A DNA stretch of 64,000 nt from Cryptomeria japonica. Lineage: Eukaryota; Streptophyta; Pinopsida; Cupressales; Cupressaceae. Numbering within the stretch: the stretch's first letter is position 1; the number at the start of each line of letters is the position of its first letter. Shown in pieces: positions 11,432 to 23,841 of the stretch. The stretch covers positions 422,619,757 to 422,683,756 of the forward strand of contig NC_081415.1 of NCBI RefSeq assembly GCF_030272615.1. The letters run 5' to 3'. A program made the position numbers and the translations under genes. The notes under the pieces are model-generated. The model was not told the DNA's origin, did no database searches, and saw nothing but the letters and a program-made list of their open reading frames with translations.

Positions 11432-12310
11432 CTAAATGTTTTTCATAATATTTTCCGCGTGAACCACCATCTGCTTCATGTTATCCACAGAGGTCTTCAA
11501 TTCATCCAGCTCACATCCCTTGATATCACCCCGATTCTTGGTGTTGACCCTAGTTCTCTTCTCATGACCTTTTTTCTCCATCTGGTCCTTGTCGCCCTCT
11601 TTATCTTTAATGTTATCAAATTTGTTAATCAAAATATTCATATTATCCATAGAGGCCTTAAGAATCTGGAAATTTTGTTCAGCAATCCTCTTCACAGTTA
11701 ATTCCATCTTGTCGACTCTATTGACCAGGTTGTTCATGGTAGTTTCTAGCCCGTTCGCCTCTCTATTCCCTTCCATTTCCTTAACCTTCTTTTCTGTTTC
11801 AATAATTTTACAAACCATGGCCTCAATAGCTTCAACATTGTTGATCGCAACCACTAATTCTTTAACATTTTCAGAAAGAGGCTTCTCGCCTATCGTAGCA
11901 TTTTTTATAACATTAATATTATTCTTCAGGTTGCTGATATCTTTCACAACTTTATTGATAGTATCACAAAATCCCTTAATACTATCATTATCCCCATGAC
12001 AATCACTAGGATTTCCTCTTTTATTCTCTTGGCCCTCATTCTGCAATCCTTGAGTACTCATATCCTCACCATGACCCACATCCAGAATCTCGTCCTCCTC
12101 CTTACCCTTCATATTGTCATTTTTTTCCTCCTTTGTATCCTCGTCAGAAGCTATCAAAATCTGTGTTTTAGCCTTGTTAGCTCCCCTACTGGTATTCTTG
12201 TTCCTCTGAGTTTCTTTTCCCATTCCCTTTCCTTCCTTGATTTTGATGAATTTCTCCTCAAAGGACTCATCCTCGGAGTCTGAGAGATCAGAATCAACCA
12301 CAATCCTCAA
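11432..12310 (-). CDS. Uncharacterised acidic coiled-coil protein, 292 codons, intact frame
   Basis: An uninterrupted minus-strand frame beginning MRIVVDSDLSDSEDESFEEK. Residues 1-110 are highly charged (Asp/Glu/Lys), with basic stretches such as KGMGKETQRNK. Residues 110-225 are heptad-like (VKDISNLKNNINVI, MNNLVNRVDKMELTVKRIAEQ) and probably form a coiled coil. The C-terminus (DELKTSVDNMKQMVVHAEN) is again helical. No catalytic or membrane motif is seen. The frame is the longest intact one outside the LTR elements, but composition alone can keep such lysine/glutamate-rich sequence open. It may be the C-terminal part of a gag-like protein like those at 7.2 and 27.5 kb. Its first 28 or so codons are repeated in inverted orientation at 12350-12436. 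Confidence 0.4.
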   Translation of the reverse strand: MRIVVDSDLSDSEDESFEEKFIKIKEGKGMGKETQRNKNTSRGANKAKTQILIASDEDTKEEKNDNMKGKEEDEILDVGHGEDMSTQGLQNEGQENKRGNPSDCHGDNDSIKGFCDTINKVVKDISNLKNNINVIKNATIGEKPLSENVKELVVAINNVEAIEAMVCKIIETEKKVKEMEGNREANGLETTMNNLVNRVDKMELTVKRIAEQNFQILKASMDNMNILINKFDNIKDKEGDKDQMEKKGHEKRTRVNTKNRGDIKGCELDELKTSVDNMKQMVVHAENIMKNI

Positions 12311-12436
12311 AAAGTAAAAAGGGGAGGAATAAGGGGAAAAGAAAGAGGATTTTGGTTGATTTTGATCTCTTGAACTTCGAGGATGAGACCTTTGAGGAGA
12401 AATTCATCAAAATAAAGAAAGGAAAGGGAATGGGAA
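12215..12436. repeat. Inverted duplication of the 5' end of the 11432-12310 frame
   Basis: The minus strand of 12215-12300 and the plus strand of 12350-12436 match closely: both contain GAGGATGAG, CCTTTGAGGAGAAATTCATC and GGAAAGGGAATGGGAAA. The arms of about 86 bp are separated by a purine-rich spacer of about 50 bp. The plus-strand arm has lost the ATG context and ends in unrelated sequence. Transcription across it would give a long hairpin. Confidence 0.8.
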
Positions 12437-14330
12437 ATTCACAAAAAATATTAATTACACATACCCAACCGAGATTTTAGGAGGACTTCATCTATAATAT
12501 GGAATAGCGGGTTCGTTATAAGTCAAACTACCACTACCACTTTTATGTACCTTGATAATTAAATGTTAGCCTCTTAAATAAGGAAGTTTGATTCCTTTTA
12601 TTTTAAATGGATTTCAAAATATCATGGTGATAACTGGAACTACTATCTTTTCCTATATCTGCCTAACAAAAGTAGATTCTAAAAGTAAAACTTGATAAAT
12701 TTACTTGCTTCTGCACCAAAATCCTTTGGTTTGAAAGGACAAATCTATTATTCAATGTTTCATGAAGAACAAGAGCTGCACTGCAGCGAAGTTCCTGCCA
12801 AAATGCCAGCAGGATAGTTTTGCAAATCAGGGACCAGCTTCTGGCTTCTGTGTAAGCAAATTATGCTTGAAATAATGCTTAAAATAGCAGATTCTGGGAG
12901 GGATAATGTTCTTAATCATTGGAGCATTCCGAGGTAAACAGCTTTGAAGGTGGTTATCTAAGTTTTACAACATAATGGATTACATACAACAAGAATTCAT
13001 CATTTCATCTATTTATGAGCTGATTTTGCACTGTTAACTACCCATAGAAACAATTCAAAAACAGCATACACAAACCACATACAAATAGCAGGCATCCTCA
13101 CAAATTATTATGGAGAATCATTCACCATTTTAAAAATACACTTAATCTCTTAGGATCCAAGCAAATGAAGCGAATTCAACATAAAACACATGGTCTACCA
13201 TAGACTTGTGTCGAAGATGGCTTAGTGACCTAGTTGGTAATGACGGGTCTAACACGTTTCACAATTTTTGTGAGATTGAATGAAGTGCAAAGTTTTGCAT
13301 GATCTCAATCATTTATTTAGACTGCACTATGTAGTAGTGTATGGAATGTTACGGAAGCATTGGATTAATGTAGCATCCAGTTGAAGGTTTACATACTTTT
13401 ATGGTTCCGGTCTTGGTTCTAGGTATCAAAGAATTCATGTTCTTACCTGTAAATAATGTAGCAGCATCTTTGGTTTTGCAGGGATCTAACAAATACATTG
13501 AGTACCATCATCTACAGGGACAAATAAGATGACTGTCCATTTTTCTTCCATATTCATTTTGGACTCAAAATTGGGGGTCAATTTAAGGAGATATGTTCTT
13601 GTTATGGTTACTCCTCACAGGCATAAAAAGGGCATTAGTAGTACATATGAAACATAAACAGGACCAGATCATTACAGAAAAAAAGAAATCAGTTTTTCCA
13701 ACTTGTTGCAATGCCATTTGCAGAAAATTTGCAACCAAACATTAACATATTTATGGGTTATCTTTACTAAAATTAGCCAGAAAACCATATTTGGCATGAT
13801 ATGCTGGAAAGAAATACCAAGAGATTTAAAAAAAAGGAAAGATCTTGTCAGTGTTAGATCTTTATTAGATTAATTCATAAGCAGTTATACTGCTCTGACA
13901 AATGAAGCATTAAAGAGCAGCTGAAAAATCATTTGCTACTTACTAAAGCAAGCAGAGAAGTGTCGGGAAACTTTGGCATGCTTTAGTCCCTGCATACTTC
14001 AGAAGCAAAGAATCCATAGAAAAACTCAATATCTTAAAGACAGTTTTGCATTGCAATTGTCACTCACTTTTTAATCAGATATTCATTTTGATAAAAAATG
14101 GATGGTAAGTTTGATGAAAAAAACAATCAAGAGGCAATCAAAGCCCACCTCATAAGAACAATGATTGTGGCAAATGCAATTGAGAAAAGATGCATTTTAA
14201 TTGCCAACAGCACAAGCACTGATCAATGACCTACCAGAATTCATATCAACTTCAAATCCACTCACATGTTTGAGATGAAATCTTTCAGTTTCCTTTGTAT
14301 GCTCACATTTATAAAAGATAATAAATATTT
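12437..14330. other. No gene recognised
   Basis: AT-rich sequence upstream of the inverted repeat and downstream of the transporter remnant. The right end, next to 14331, would be the 3' flank of the minus-strand NAT gene. No repeat or RNA gene could be supported. Confidence 0.4.
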
Positions 14331-16051
14331 TCATGTAGGAGGGAAGAATGTATTGAGATTGAATGGAAGTGTGTAGAACTCCTCGTTACGGCTATCCCCT
14401 TTGAATGTTCAGAATTTAACCCACCAAGGCATTCCTCTATCCTTCTTCGCGTTGTGAACTTGTAGTGTATTGTCTAGGAATACTGCAATTATTAGTGCAA
14501 TGGTTGGTGCTGAAGTGAAAACTGTGTTTAGAAAATCATTGAACTACCATCACACAGAGACAAATTAAATTTACATGATAAAACAAAACCACAAATTGAG
14601 CTAGAATACAGGTTTTTTGACAAATTAGGATTAGCATGTCAAACTCACCCATCTAGCCCCTGTATGAACAGGTCCATGGAAAGGATAAGGAGCTTTAGAA
14701 GAAGATACCATCAGGCCTTGAGAAATACCAACTTGGCTTTTTGTGCCGTATCAAATTCATTAAAGTACTGAGAGATGGACAATCCAAGGAACAAAGAAAC
14801 TCCAGTAATGAACAGGTTCCGCAGAGAGTTCATGTTTGTGAACTGTAAAAAGGAAAGACCAATTGCCGCTGGAACAGACACAGCAACAGAGACCATATTT
14901 AGAGGCTGCAAAATATTTAAAACTGGGTGCAAAGACCATTTCTAGGTAATGAGATTGAAAAATATTGGCTTACCAACTAGCCCAAATAGAACACAATACA
15001 ATGCAGCAAAAATTGGGAAAGGTATTGATGCAAAGAGGGCTCCAAATTTTCCTGTATCAGCAAACAAATACAGTAACAAATGTGACAAAACAACAATACA
15101 TATGACCCTGTGCAAGCCACATGCAAATTTTTAAAATACCCCTAGGGCTCTATCACCCTATCCCCAAACAAAAGGACCCCCTACCTAAGATTGAAAATAA
15201 TATCATGAACCCTGTAGAAATCTGCACCACACGGCGGCTACCAACTCGAGTTACCCCAAGAAGTCCAACTTTCTCACTGAAACAAGATGGCATGGTCCCA
15301 GGCTATAAATTTTGATTGCCAGTTATAAGCCCTAGAAAAAATAACAGGTTCTAGAATTTAAAAGAATAGAGATGAAAGCATTATCCTTCTTACACTGAAA
15401 CTGTTGAACCAGTTCCTGTTCCAAAAAGACCATCCAGGAGTATCCCAATGCCCTGTTAGAAGCTATAGTATAAAATTTTATGTCATTCATGTGTGGAAGA
15501 CAACAAACCTGAAAAAAGTGGATGATATATAGCTAAAGATCACATCTTAAATTCATACCTGCCAACCAATGCCACGACTAAGAACATATGTTGGAGGAGG
15601 TGTCGCACTGGCATTCCTGGATGCAGCCAAGTATGCTGCAGTTGACTGAAATTATAATTGAAAAAGTAGATTATTATAAAACAAGGGTAACTTGTGTGAG
15701 ACTAATAATAATCAAGAAATGATAGAATAGACAAGCCCCTTTGACGTGATGAATTATGAAAAAATGATCCAAAGCAAAGTATATATCACCTCAATCATGG
15801 AAACTAAAATTGGAGCCATCATTCCAAATGTATGGCCAGCATTAAAGGTAGGGGCTCCCCATTGAAGTGGGTAGGGAAATTTCACCCTGCAGTTATTGAA
15901 GTCACTCTTCCTTTAAACCTTTATTATAGGTTTGAATGCAGTTCATAAAATACCGAAGACAAACTCATCAAGACATCAAACATGGCCTTTAAACATATCA
16001 AAGCATAAAATTCCTTACCAGGGAGTGGATGATAATAGGTGTGATTGATCA
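14331..16051 (-). pseudogene. Nucleobase-ascorbate transporter (NAT), 3' half, eight exons
   Basis: Minus-strand exons with GT/AG borders and matching phases: 16019-~16051, 15790-15896, 15559-15645, 15394-15452, 15185-15276, 14974-15051, 14649-14868, 14331-14543. In order they give STPW, FPYPLQWGAPTFNAGHTF, SRNASATPPPTYVLSRGIGW, GIGILLDGLFGTGTGSTVSV, VGLLGVTRVGSRRVVQISTG, KFGALFASIPFPIFAALYC, GLSFLQFTNMNSLRNLFITG and VFLDNTLQVHNAKKDRGMPW, a clear match to plant NAT proteins (NCS2 family, PF00860), plasma-membrane carriers for purines, uracil or related compounds with 12-14 membrane segments. Two lesions are visible: a 1-bp deletion in the 14649-14868 exon, after SQYFNEF, and a TGA at 14409-14411 where the family has Arg in WVKFRTFKGD. 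The N-terminal exons (about 200 residues) are not found up to 17.5 kb, so this is a truncated or interrupted copy. The frame is otherwise well kept, so loss was recent or the fragment is young. Confidence 0.85.
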
Positions 16052-16161
16052 GTACAGCAGTGGACTTTTGTTAAGTCAGAACTGCCCTTTTAAGCTCCAC
16101 TCGCAGTCAATAGATGTGCATATGCCCAAAAAAGGGCCACACATAAAAGCACTCCAAAACG

Positions 16162-16443
16162 TTAAAAAACTAGCAGATCTTTTACACGCATATACCTCAA
16201 ATACTGCATCACGGCTTGCTTGGTTCTCTTTTCATGATGTTTGGCCCGTTGGCCGGGCTTATAACCTTTCACAAGCTTACCGAGTTGATCCAGTCGCCTA
16301 TAGATAAGTAGGGGGCAGCACCTAAAGCAACAGAGCCTGTCCCAGCCCTCGCACGGTTCCAGAGCTAGATGTCCATATCCAGTCATCAACGTCAGTTGGG
16401 CCTGGATGGATTTGATCCAGCCACGGGCCGTGGGCGAGAACAT
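16162..16443 (-). other. GC-rich island of unknown origin
   Basis: A locally GC-rich segment, unlike its AT-rich surroundings, with a 93-codon minus-strand frame (GWIKSIQAQLTLMTGYGHL; KLVKGYKPGQRAKHHEKRT). It lies upstream of the NAT remnant, inside or beyond what would be its next intron. I do not recognise the protein. The composition makes an organelle-DNA insertion or a fragment of another element possible. Confidence 0.3.
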
Positions 16444-18940
16444 AAATAGAAAATGTAAATTACAGAAGCAAGAAGCTTTATAGAACCAAACTCCAATTCC
16501 AAATTATTTTTTTTGGGGTTTGCACAAAGGCATGTGCTAATTAAATCAAGACTAAAAAAATGAATGGAATCTCAAAAACCAGTTTTTTTCTTGCAATTTT
16601 AGTTTCAGGTTTGTGCTCCATCTCCACTTGGACGGAAACAACCAAACCTCTTGATTGTTCTTGTTTAATTTATCTTTGTAATATTATTGAACCCATCAGT
16701 TCTGTTGCATCCAGGATCAATATTTCTGCCCATGATATCAAGCACTTGAGTGTTTCTGACTACTTAGCCAAAATTCATTGTTCTTGCTCTTCTAGCTTAC
16801 CCTAAATGAAAAAATCTCTAACCCTTTCACGATTGATAAACATCGGAACATAAGTACCAAAGCAAGGAAAAGGGAAATAATCAGAGAAAAATACGTATGT
16901 GTGCATCAGACGCGAGGAGCTGATTCTGAAATTCATTCCAGTTGTTGGAACATGAGTGATACGTGGTGTTGAAAGACGTGAGGAAGGGCTTTACAGTGCG
17001 TTCATGAGACAACTCTTATACACCTGGCGTAAGGCCCTAATTCCACCCTAGTGCCTCCATGTTAGGCCTGTCTGCAAAATGTGGAAGCAATGACAAGGCA
17101 TCTAAACTGTTCGATTCCTGACACTGCCCTGAATTTTCAGAAACGCATACCCCAAGACCTTTGTTACACTGCCCTGAATTCCTCTGTTAGTCGTGTGGTT
17201 TGCCAATCAAAGATGGCCAAAATACTGTGTATCAAAATTTTGGAGTAAAAAATGAGCAGCTTCTTTAGAATATAGTTTGGAAATAAAATTATGCAGATCT
17301 TTCTCGAAAGCTGATTGACTGAAAGGGGGAAAGATTAATCACAATTTACCATTTGAGGCCTTTGCTATAGTTTCCTGCAGGCAGGAACTAATAAATTCTT
17401 CAAAGGAAGTCTCTTCATTACTACCTTTGTCACCCATATAATGCCTAATTAATTCAATCTAGGAGTTGTGTTGTTCACGCATGGGTAAATTCAACTTATT
17501 TTTTTCTCATATATACTTATAATCATACAAATCAATGTCATTGAAGATAGGTGAGATTCAATCCTCATTGTAGATCCAAAAACATATTATTACTTAATTA
17601 TCTTAAAATTCAACAATGACAATTTAGGAATCCAGTCTTTATTAATGTAAAAAATGTTATATTAAATTTGTATTTATGTACTTTATGCTAAACCACTGAA
17701 GTGAGTCTGGAAATAGTTTAACAATCTTGCATAGCAAGCATTTAACTTATCTGATGCCTGTAAATATTAAAGCCCATGGCTTCTGCAACTTTGTAACAGA
17801 GAGTGTTTTATCCAAAGACTTGGTGGGTGCTAAGAGCAACTTTAGTAGTGTTGTTATCCATGACAGAAAATAGATTCGAAGACAAGTCGATTAACTTTTT
17901 TAGCACGACACATGTATTATTGCCAACATAAAGGTAGTTCTATAGTTCATGTTGTATACATGGCTTTCCCAAAATGGTACAAGAAGCAAGGGTTTGTGGA
18001 AGTTTTGTACCTCCGAGTATAGCATATGCGCAATAAAATGGTGCCATGTGAGAACTTTTGCTTGTAAGATTATCATAGAAATAAAAAATCATTTTGTAGA
18101 TTAATTTTAATTTTTAATAAATAAAAAAAATCTATTTCATTGGTTTTCCACGGATTGGTGTCTTGCCTTTGAAAATAGCTCTGCAATTAGATTTTATTAA
18201 GCTTGGTGACAATAGATTTTTTTTTAAATCTTTGTACATTTTGTTATATGCACATGCTAAATTATTACTTCCATAATACCTTGTTCCCATGAAGATTGTT
18301 ATCAAATGGTTCAAATATGTTTAGCCAAGTTTCTATGTTCTGGATAGGGTGATCCTACAATATTGGGTTACATTTTTTGGTGCATCCTGGTTTTTGCTGA
18401 AATCATACATTTTTTAGAAAATATAATGATTTAAGTAATTAATTGAGGAGAGTTAGATCAAAGGCTCTTAGATCAAAATTTTTCGTTTAGAACCTCTCTA
18501 CTTCTAAATCATACTTGCAATGGAGTCTCCTTTGCATCTATCAAAATTTTGATTAAAAACCACTTTTACATTAGCTTTTGGGGGGTCAAATGAATTCATT
18601 TCGAAGTTTTATTTTTTTTAAGCATTTAATCCTTATTATAAGCTTTCCAAACAATATAATTTTTAATATATTTAATTTCATTAATATATTTATTATTTAT
18701 TTCTTATGAATATAGATTTTTCATCGAACATTAAGAATCTTGTTTCACACATGTGGAAAAATTGAAAAAAAGAGAAAAAAAAATTGAAAAAGTTATATTT
18801 TCCCTAGGTATTGATATCCTTATTTCAACGCAAAAAGAAGAAGTTTATTCAAATGCATACAAAAAAAATTATGCATTACAGAATACATCTTTGTCCAAAT
18901 TATAATTACTCTATCTTAAAAAATAAATTTAAAAAAAAAT
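16444..18940. other. No gene recognised
   Basis: Expected upstream exons of the NAT gene were sought here on the minus strand and not found. The sequence grows AT-rich to the right. A short motif at 18350 (AGGGTGATCCTACAATA) recurs at 25602. Confidence 0.4.
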
Positions 18941-18950
18941 ATGAAAAAAT

Positions 18951-19806
18951 GGGGATGATCCACACTACAATGATATGTTGTGATCCTTGCCCAGGTCAGG
19001 TCTGGGGTTCAAAACTTTGTATTCTTATGCTGCTTCAAATCCCATAGATGGCAAAATATGTGTGTTTTCCCTGTAGGTATCACGTGGCCATTAGGTGGCA
19101 CTTTGTGGGTGGTTCTCGGTCTGCGGAGGTTGGTTGTTGGTTGGAGCACTTGCCCTGATGTCATCAGTTGTTGTGTCCTTCACCTACCCCCGTGTGCTGA
19201 TGATCATGTTCTTTCCTTGGTAGCATTTGGAGGTTGTAAAAACAACCATGTTTTCCTTGCCCTATGGTGTGCCACAGAGGTTTACAGATGGTGCCACGAT
19301 TGGTGTGGCTTGGACAGTAGTAGGTATGCCACAGTGGATGCAGAGTTGCCACGTTGTTTGCAATCTATAGAGGATGTGTTGGGTGACAATCCCTGCACAA
19401 TGGTGACCATGCTATGCCCAACATAGTCAATACCATGTACGTAGGAAGGTGGGAAATCTGCGGTGGTGGTATGAAGGCGGGTGTGTCTTGGAGAGATAAG
19501 GTGTCCACACTAAGTGGAGGGATAAGGTGTGTGCAATTATGGAGAGATAAAGATTATGAGATTAATGGAGAGATAAGGATTGGAGTGATAAGGAGATTTA
19601 TGGAGAGATAAGGATTGGAGCAATAAGGTGTGTATGGAGGGATAAGAAGAGATGAAATTGGCACAAGGAGATATAAGGTGTATATATGAGGATGAACCCC
19701 TCAAAAATGTGGTCTCGCTGGTTAGTTGCTCCAGTCAAAAAAGCAACACTGGTTCATAGCTCCAGTCAAAAAGTGTTTCAGCTTCGGCCCCTTACCGATC
19801 AAAAAA
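18951..19806 (+). mobile_element. A-tailed retroposon with target-site duplication
   Basis: The segment is less AT-rich than its surroundings, ends in TTACCGATC plus ten A's (19800-19809), and is flanked by TATGAAAAAAT on both sides (about 18940-18950 and 19812-19822). That is the pattern of target-primed retroposition. Near its left end GGTCAGGTCTGGGGTTCAAA resembles a pol III B box (GGTTCRA), so a SINE-like start is possible, but no A box is convincing. An open frame of 148 codons (18980-19426) matches nothing I know. Confidence 0.5.
19487..19685 (+). repeat. GGAGAGATAAGG word array
   Basis: Around ten copies of GGAGAGATAAGG or close variants (GGAGGGATAAG, GGAGATATAAGG) spaced 12-35 bp apart inside the retroposon. 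Spacing is irregular, so it is not a simple tandem repeat. Confidence 0.65.
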
Positions 19807-19809
19807 AAA

Positions 19810-20150
19810 AGTATGAAAAAATATCCATTCACTAGATATTTGTGTAACAATTCTATATTTCAAAAATTGGAATTTCCTTCTTGCTATAAAAATGTTATGC
19901 ATTACCAAATAAATGTCACTTCTGAAAAATATTGAAATTTGTAAATATTGAATTATTAAAAGTTACATAACAATATGGACAATTAATTTTTAATTATTTT
20001 AAAAAATATATATTTAGAATCTATATGAAAAACCTTGCAAATTAGTAGTTTATTTCATCTTCAAATTCTCAATGGTTTAGCTCCTATAGGTTTTAGAAAG
20101 TAAAGATTTGATACAAAATATTGATTTCAGTGTCAAGTTTGGCCAAAACG
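19810..20150 (-). repeat. AT-rich dispersed repeat, copy 1
   Basis: Read on the minus strand, this aligns with 25621-25980 on the plus strand. Shared blocks include TTTTGGCCAAACTTGACA, ACCTATAG, TTCTAAATATATATTTTTTA and a GAAGGAAA/ATTC region. The retroposon at 18951-19806 sits at its edge. No coding frame or terminal inverted repeat identifies the family. Confidence 0.6.
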
Positions 20151-20754
20151 TGTATCTGAGTATTGTGCAATCATTCAATACATGGTGACTATAGCAGCAA
20201 CAAAATATTAATTTAAAAGTACATCTGGCAACCATTGTGCTTAGAGCAACAAAATATATAAGAAAATACCTTCATTGCACTTCCAACAACAACAAAATAT
20301 TAATTAGATTAGATTTATATTAATAGTATTATGCATGTTTTATTTGCACAATATATATCATTAAATTTTAAAAATAAATATAAGATGTTATTTTTGGAAA
20401 AATAACAAATTAGATTAAAGGTTAACAGGCGTATATAGAATTGCAGAACTTTATTTCTCGCCAACTTGATTAAAGTACGAATACAATCATATTGGTATTT
20501 GATATATGCATGAATTTTGATGTTCATATAAATGAAATATAAAGTATTATTTCCATCTAAAAAGGGAAATTCAAAAAAACTTATTGCCTTATGCTCAATT
20601 TATTATTTCACTATTAAATATGTATTGGTCTTAACAACTTAATCTGATTATGTAATTATCTTCTAACATTGGTCCTTACTTACACGCATAATTTCTTTCA
20701 CTTGTTTGTGAGATTTCCATGTCTTAATGAGCTTCTATTAAAGTAAAAACTTAT
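20151..20754. other. No gene recognised
   Basis: AT-rich filler; short frames only. Confidence 0.4.
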
Positions 20755-21500
20755 CCAAATCTCCTATTTTTTGCCCAAGGCGGGGACTCTAGTTGTAACA
20801 CAACTCTTGTTCTCTATACATTTCTTTTTCTATTGAGTGTAGTTTTTAATAATGAAATTAAAAATTTAGGAAAATAAAATTATACAATAATTATAATAAA
20901 AATAATAATTATGATATTTAAATATAATGTGTTTTTAAATTATCAATATTGTAAAGTTGTAATTTTATCTAATTATGTATAAAAACTATAGTTGTATCTT
21001 TGTTTATTTCTTATTTCCATACAAATATTTCAATAAGTTTCTTCGTTTTTATTTATTTGAATATATCTCAATATATCTCTATATGTTTCTATTTATTTAT
21101 AATGGCATCATTTTCTCTATGGATTTCTATAATTATTTGGAAAGGTTGAAACTGAGCTTAGTAAGGTCCAAATCTCCTATTTTTTGCCCAAGGCAGGGAC
21201 TCTAGTTGTAACACAACTCTTGTTCTCTATACATTTCTTTTTCTATTGAGTTTAGTTTTTAATAATGAAATTAAAAATTTAGGAAAATAAAATTATGCAA
21301 TAATTATAATAAAAATATTGTAAAGTTTTAATTTTATCAAATTATGTATAAAAACTATAGTTATATCTTTGTTTATTTCTTATTTCCATACAAATATTTC
21401 AATAGGTTTCTTCATTTTCATTTATTTGAATATATCTCAATATATGTCTATATGTTTCTATTTATTTATTATGGCATCATTTTCTCTATGGATTTCTTCT
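20755..21500. repeat. Tandem duplication, 413-bp period
   Basis: The stretch starting CCAAATCTCCTATTTTTTGC at 20755 recurs at 21168 with few changes (GGCGGGGAC against GGCAGGGAC) and continues in parallel to about 21500, with a deletion of about 60-70 bp in the second unit. Both units are AT-rich and non-coding. Confidence 0.85.
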
Positions 21501-22379
21501 TATCGTAAGATTATGTAGTTTTCTAAATAATAAAATAAAGAATTTAAAAAAATAAAATTTTACAATAATATTTTCATTAGAATCCTCACCCAAATTTAAA
21601 TTTCAATGCTTGCAACTTCAAAAAAAAATCTTTACAAATTTCTTTAATTCCATATTAAAAACTTCCTTTTTCAAATTAAAATTAGACGACTTAAACTATT
21701 TCAACTATAAATAATTATTTATATAAGATTGGTATATTGCATATCATTTATAAATCCAACATAGTCTTCCTATAAGCAAATGTATGAGTGATATTACATA
21801 CAAATAAATACAATAAATCCACTAACATAAAATATCAAACTACATTGAGAAGGTATTTAGAATTCACAAAATTCCTTCCACATTGGTAATCTTATATGGA
21901 AAAATATCAATCATATAAAGATATTGCTTGAGGCATTTGACACTTTTTGTTTCTTTATATTAGTTCTTTTATAGATTTATTTACATGTAATAAAATATAA
22001 ATTATTTTTCATATTATTTTTTAAAAGATAAAATTTATAAATATTGTTTATTATAATTCCTTTCTTCTAAATTTTTGAAATTTAAGAAGAAATAGTTGTT
22101 TGTAAGTTCATTTTGAGTAGAACAATAATAAAATTATATACTTCTAATTTGAATATATTTTTAAATAAAGTAGTAATGAAATTCTATATATTTTAATCAT
22201 TCATATATAATTGGGATTTTTTCATATTTAAAAATATTTAAGTTATCACAAAATAAATCTAAATATTCAAAGTCCCATACATCTCTCATTATCTAAATAA
22301 TGACTTCCTATTGTAAAATTTAAGCCTATAAAGGACTATATATCTTAAATATTCAAATAAGGTTTAATTATGTTTATGG
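21501..22379. other. No gene recognised
   Basis: Very AT-rich; nothing supportable. Confidence 0.4.
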
Positions 22380-22805
22380 CTAGAGTTAAATTAGGGTACA
22401 TTTCACTTATGGTCAGTGTTAGGGTTTCATTAGTATTAAGGTTAGTGTTTAATTATGATATGTGTTATCATTTAATTAGTGTTAAGGTTATGGTTACAAT
22501 AGTGTTAGGGTTTAATTATTATAAGGGTGAAGTTAGGGTTATAATTTAAATAGGTTTAGGTTTAGGGTTAGGGTTAGGGTTCAAGTAGAGTTACAATTCA
22601 ATTAAGGTTAATAGTTTGGCTAAGTTTATGTTTAAGATTAGAGTTCAATTGGAGTTACAATTCAATTAGGTTTAGGGTTAGAGTTCAATTAGGATTAGGG
22701 TTAATATTAAGGTTAGAGTTCAATTAAAGTTAGGGTTAGGGTGTTATTAGGGTTAGGATTAAAGTTTTATTATGATAAGTGTTAGAGTTTAGTTAGGGTC
22801 AAGGT
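22380..22805 (+). repeat. Degenerate interstitial telomere-like repeats
   Basis: Many TTAGGG, TTTAGGG and TTAGGGTT words, best preserved at 22555-22585 and 22725-22745, separated by corrupted units (TTAATTAGG, TTAAGG). TTTAGGG is the usual plant telomere unit. The decay and internal position point to an old interstitial block, not a chromosome end. Confidence 0.75.
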
Positions 22806-23724
<919 letters not shown>

Positions 23725-23841
23725 GTAATTTTGTAGGATTATAGTTAATAGTTATGTTTTGTTTTGAAATGTAACATAACAATAACAATTTGTTTTAGGG
23801 TATTTAGTTGGTAGTATAAAATTTTATAACAAAGCAATTAG

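Noticed and set aside
11459..12283. Plus-strand hydrophobic frames resembling membrane proteins
   Set aside because: They are the complement of the lysine/glutamate-rich coiled-coil frame on the minus strand.
13200..13330. tRNA-derived SINE (CTTAGTGACCTAGTTGG resembling an A box)
   Set aside because: No B box at the expected distance, no tail and no target duplication.
16162..16443. Organelle gene insertion
   Set aside because: GC-rich and open, but the product matches no organelle protein I can name; left as unknown.
22380..22805. Chromosome end
   Set aside because: Units are degenerate and unique sequence continues on both sides.
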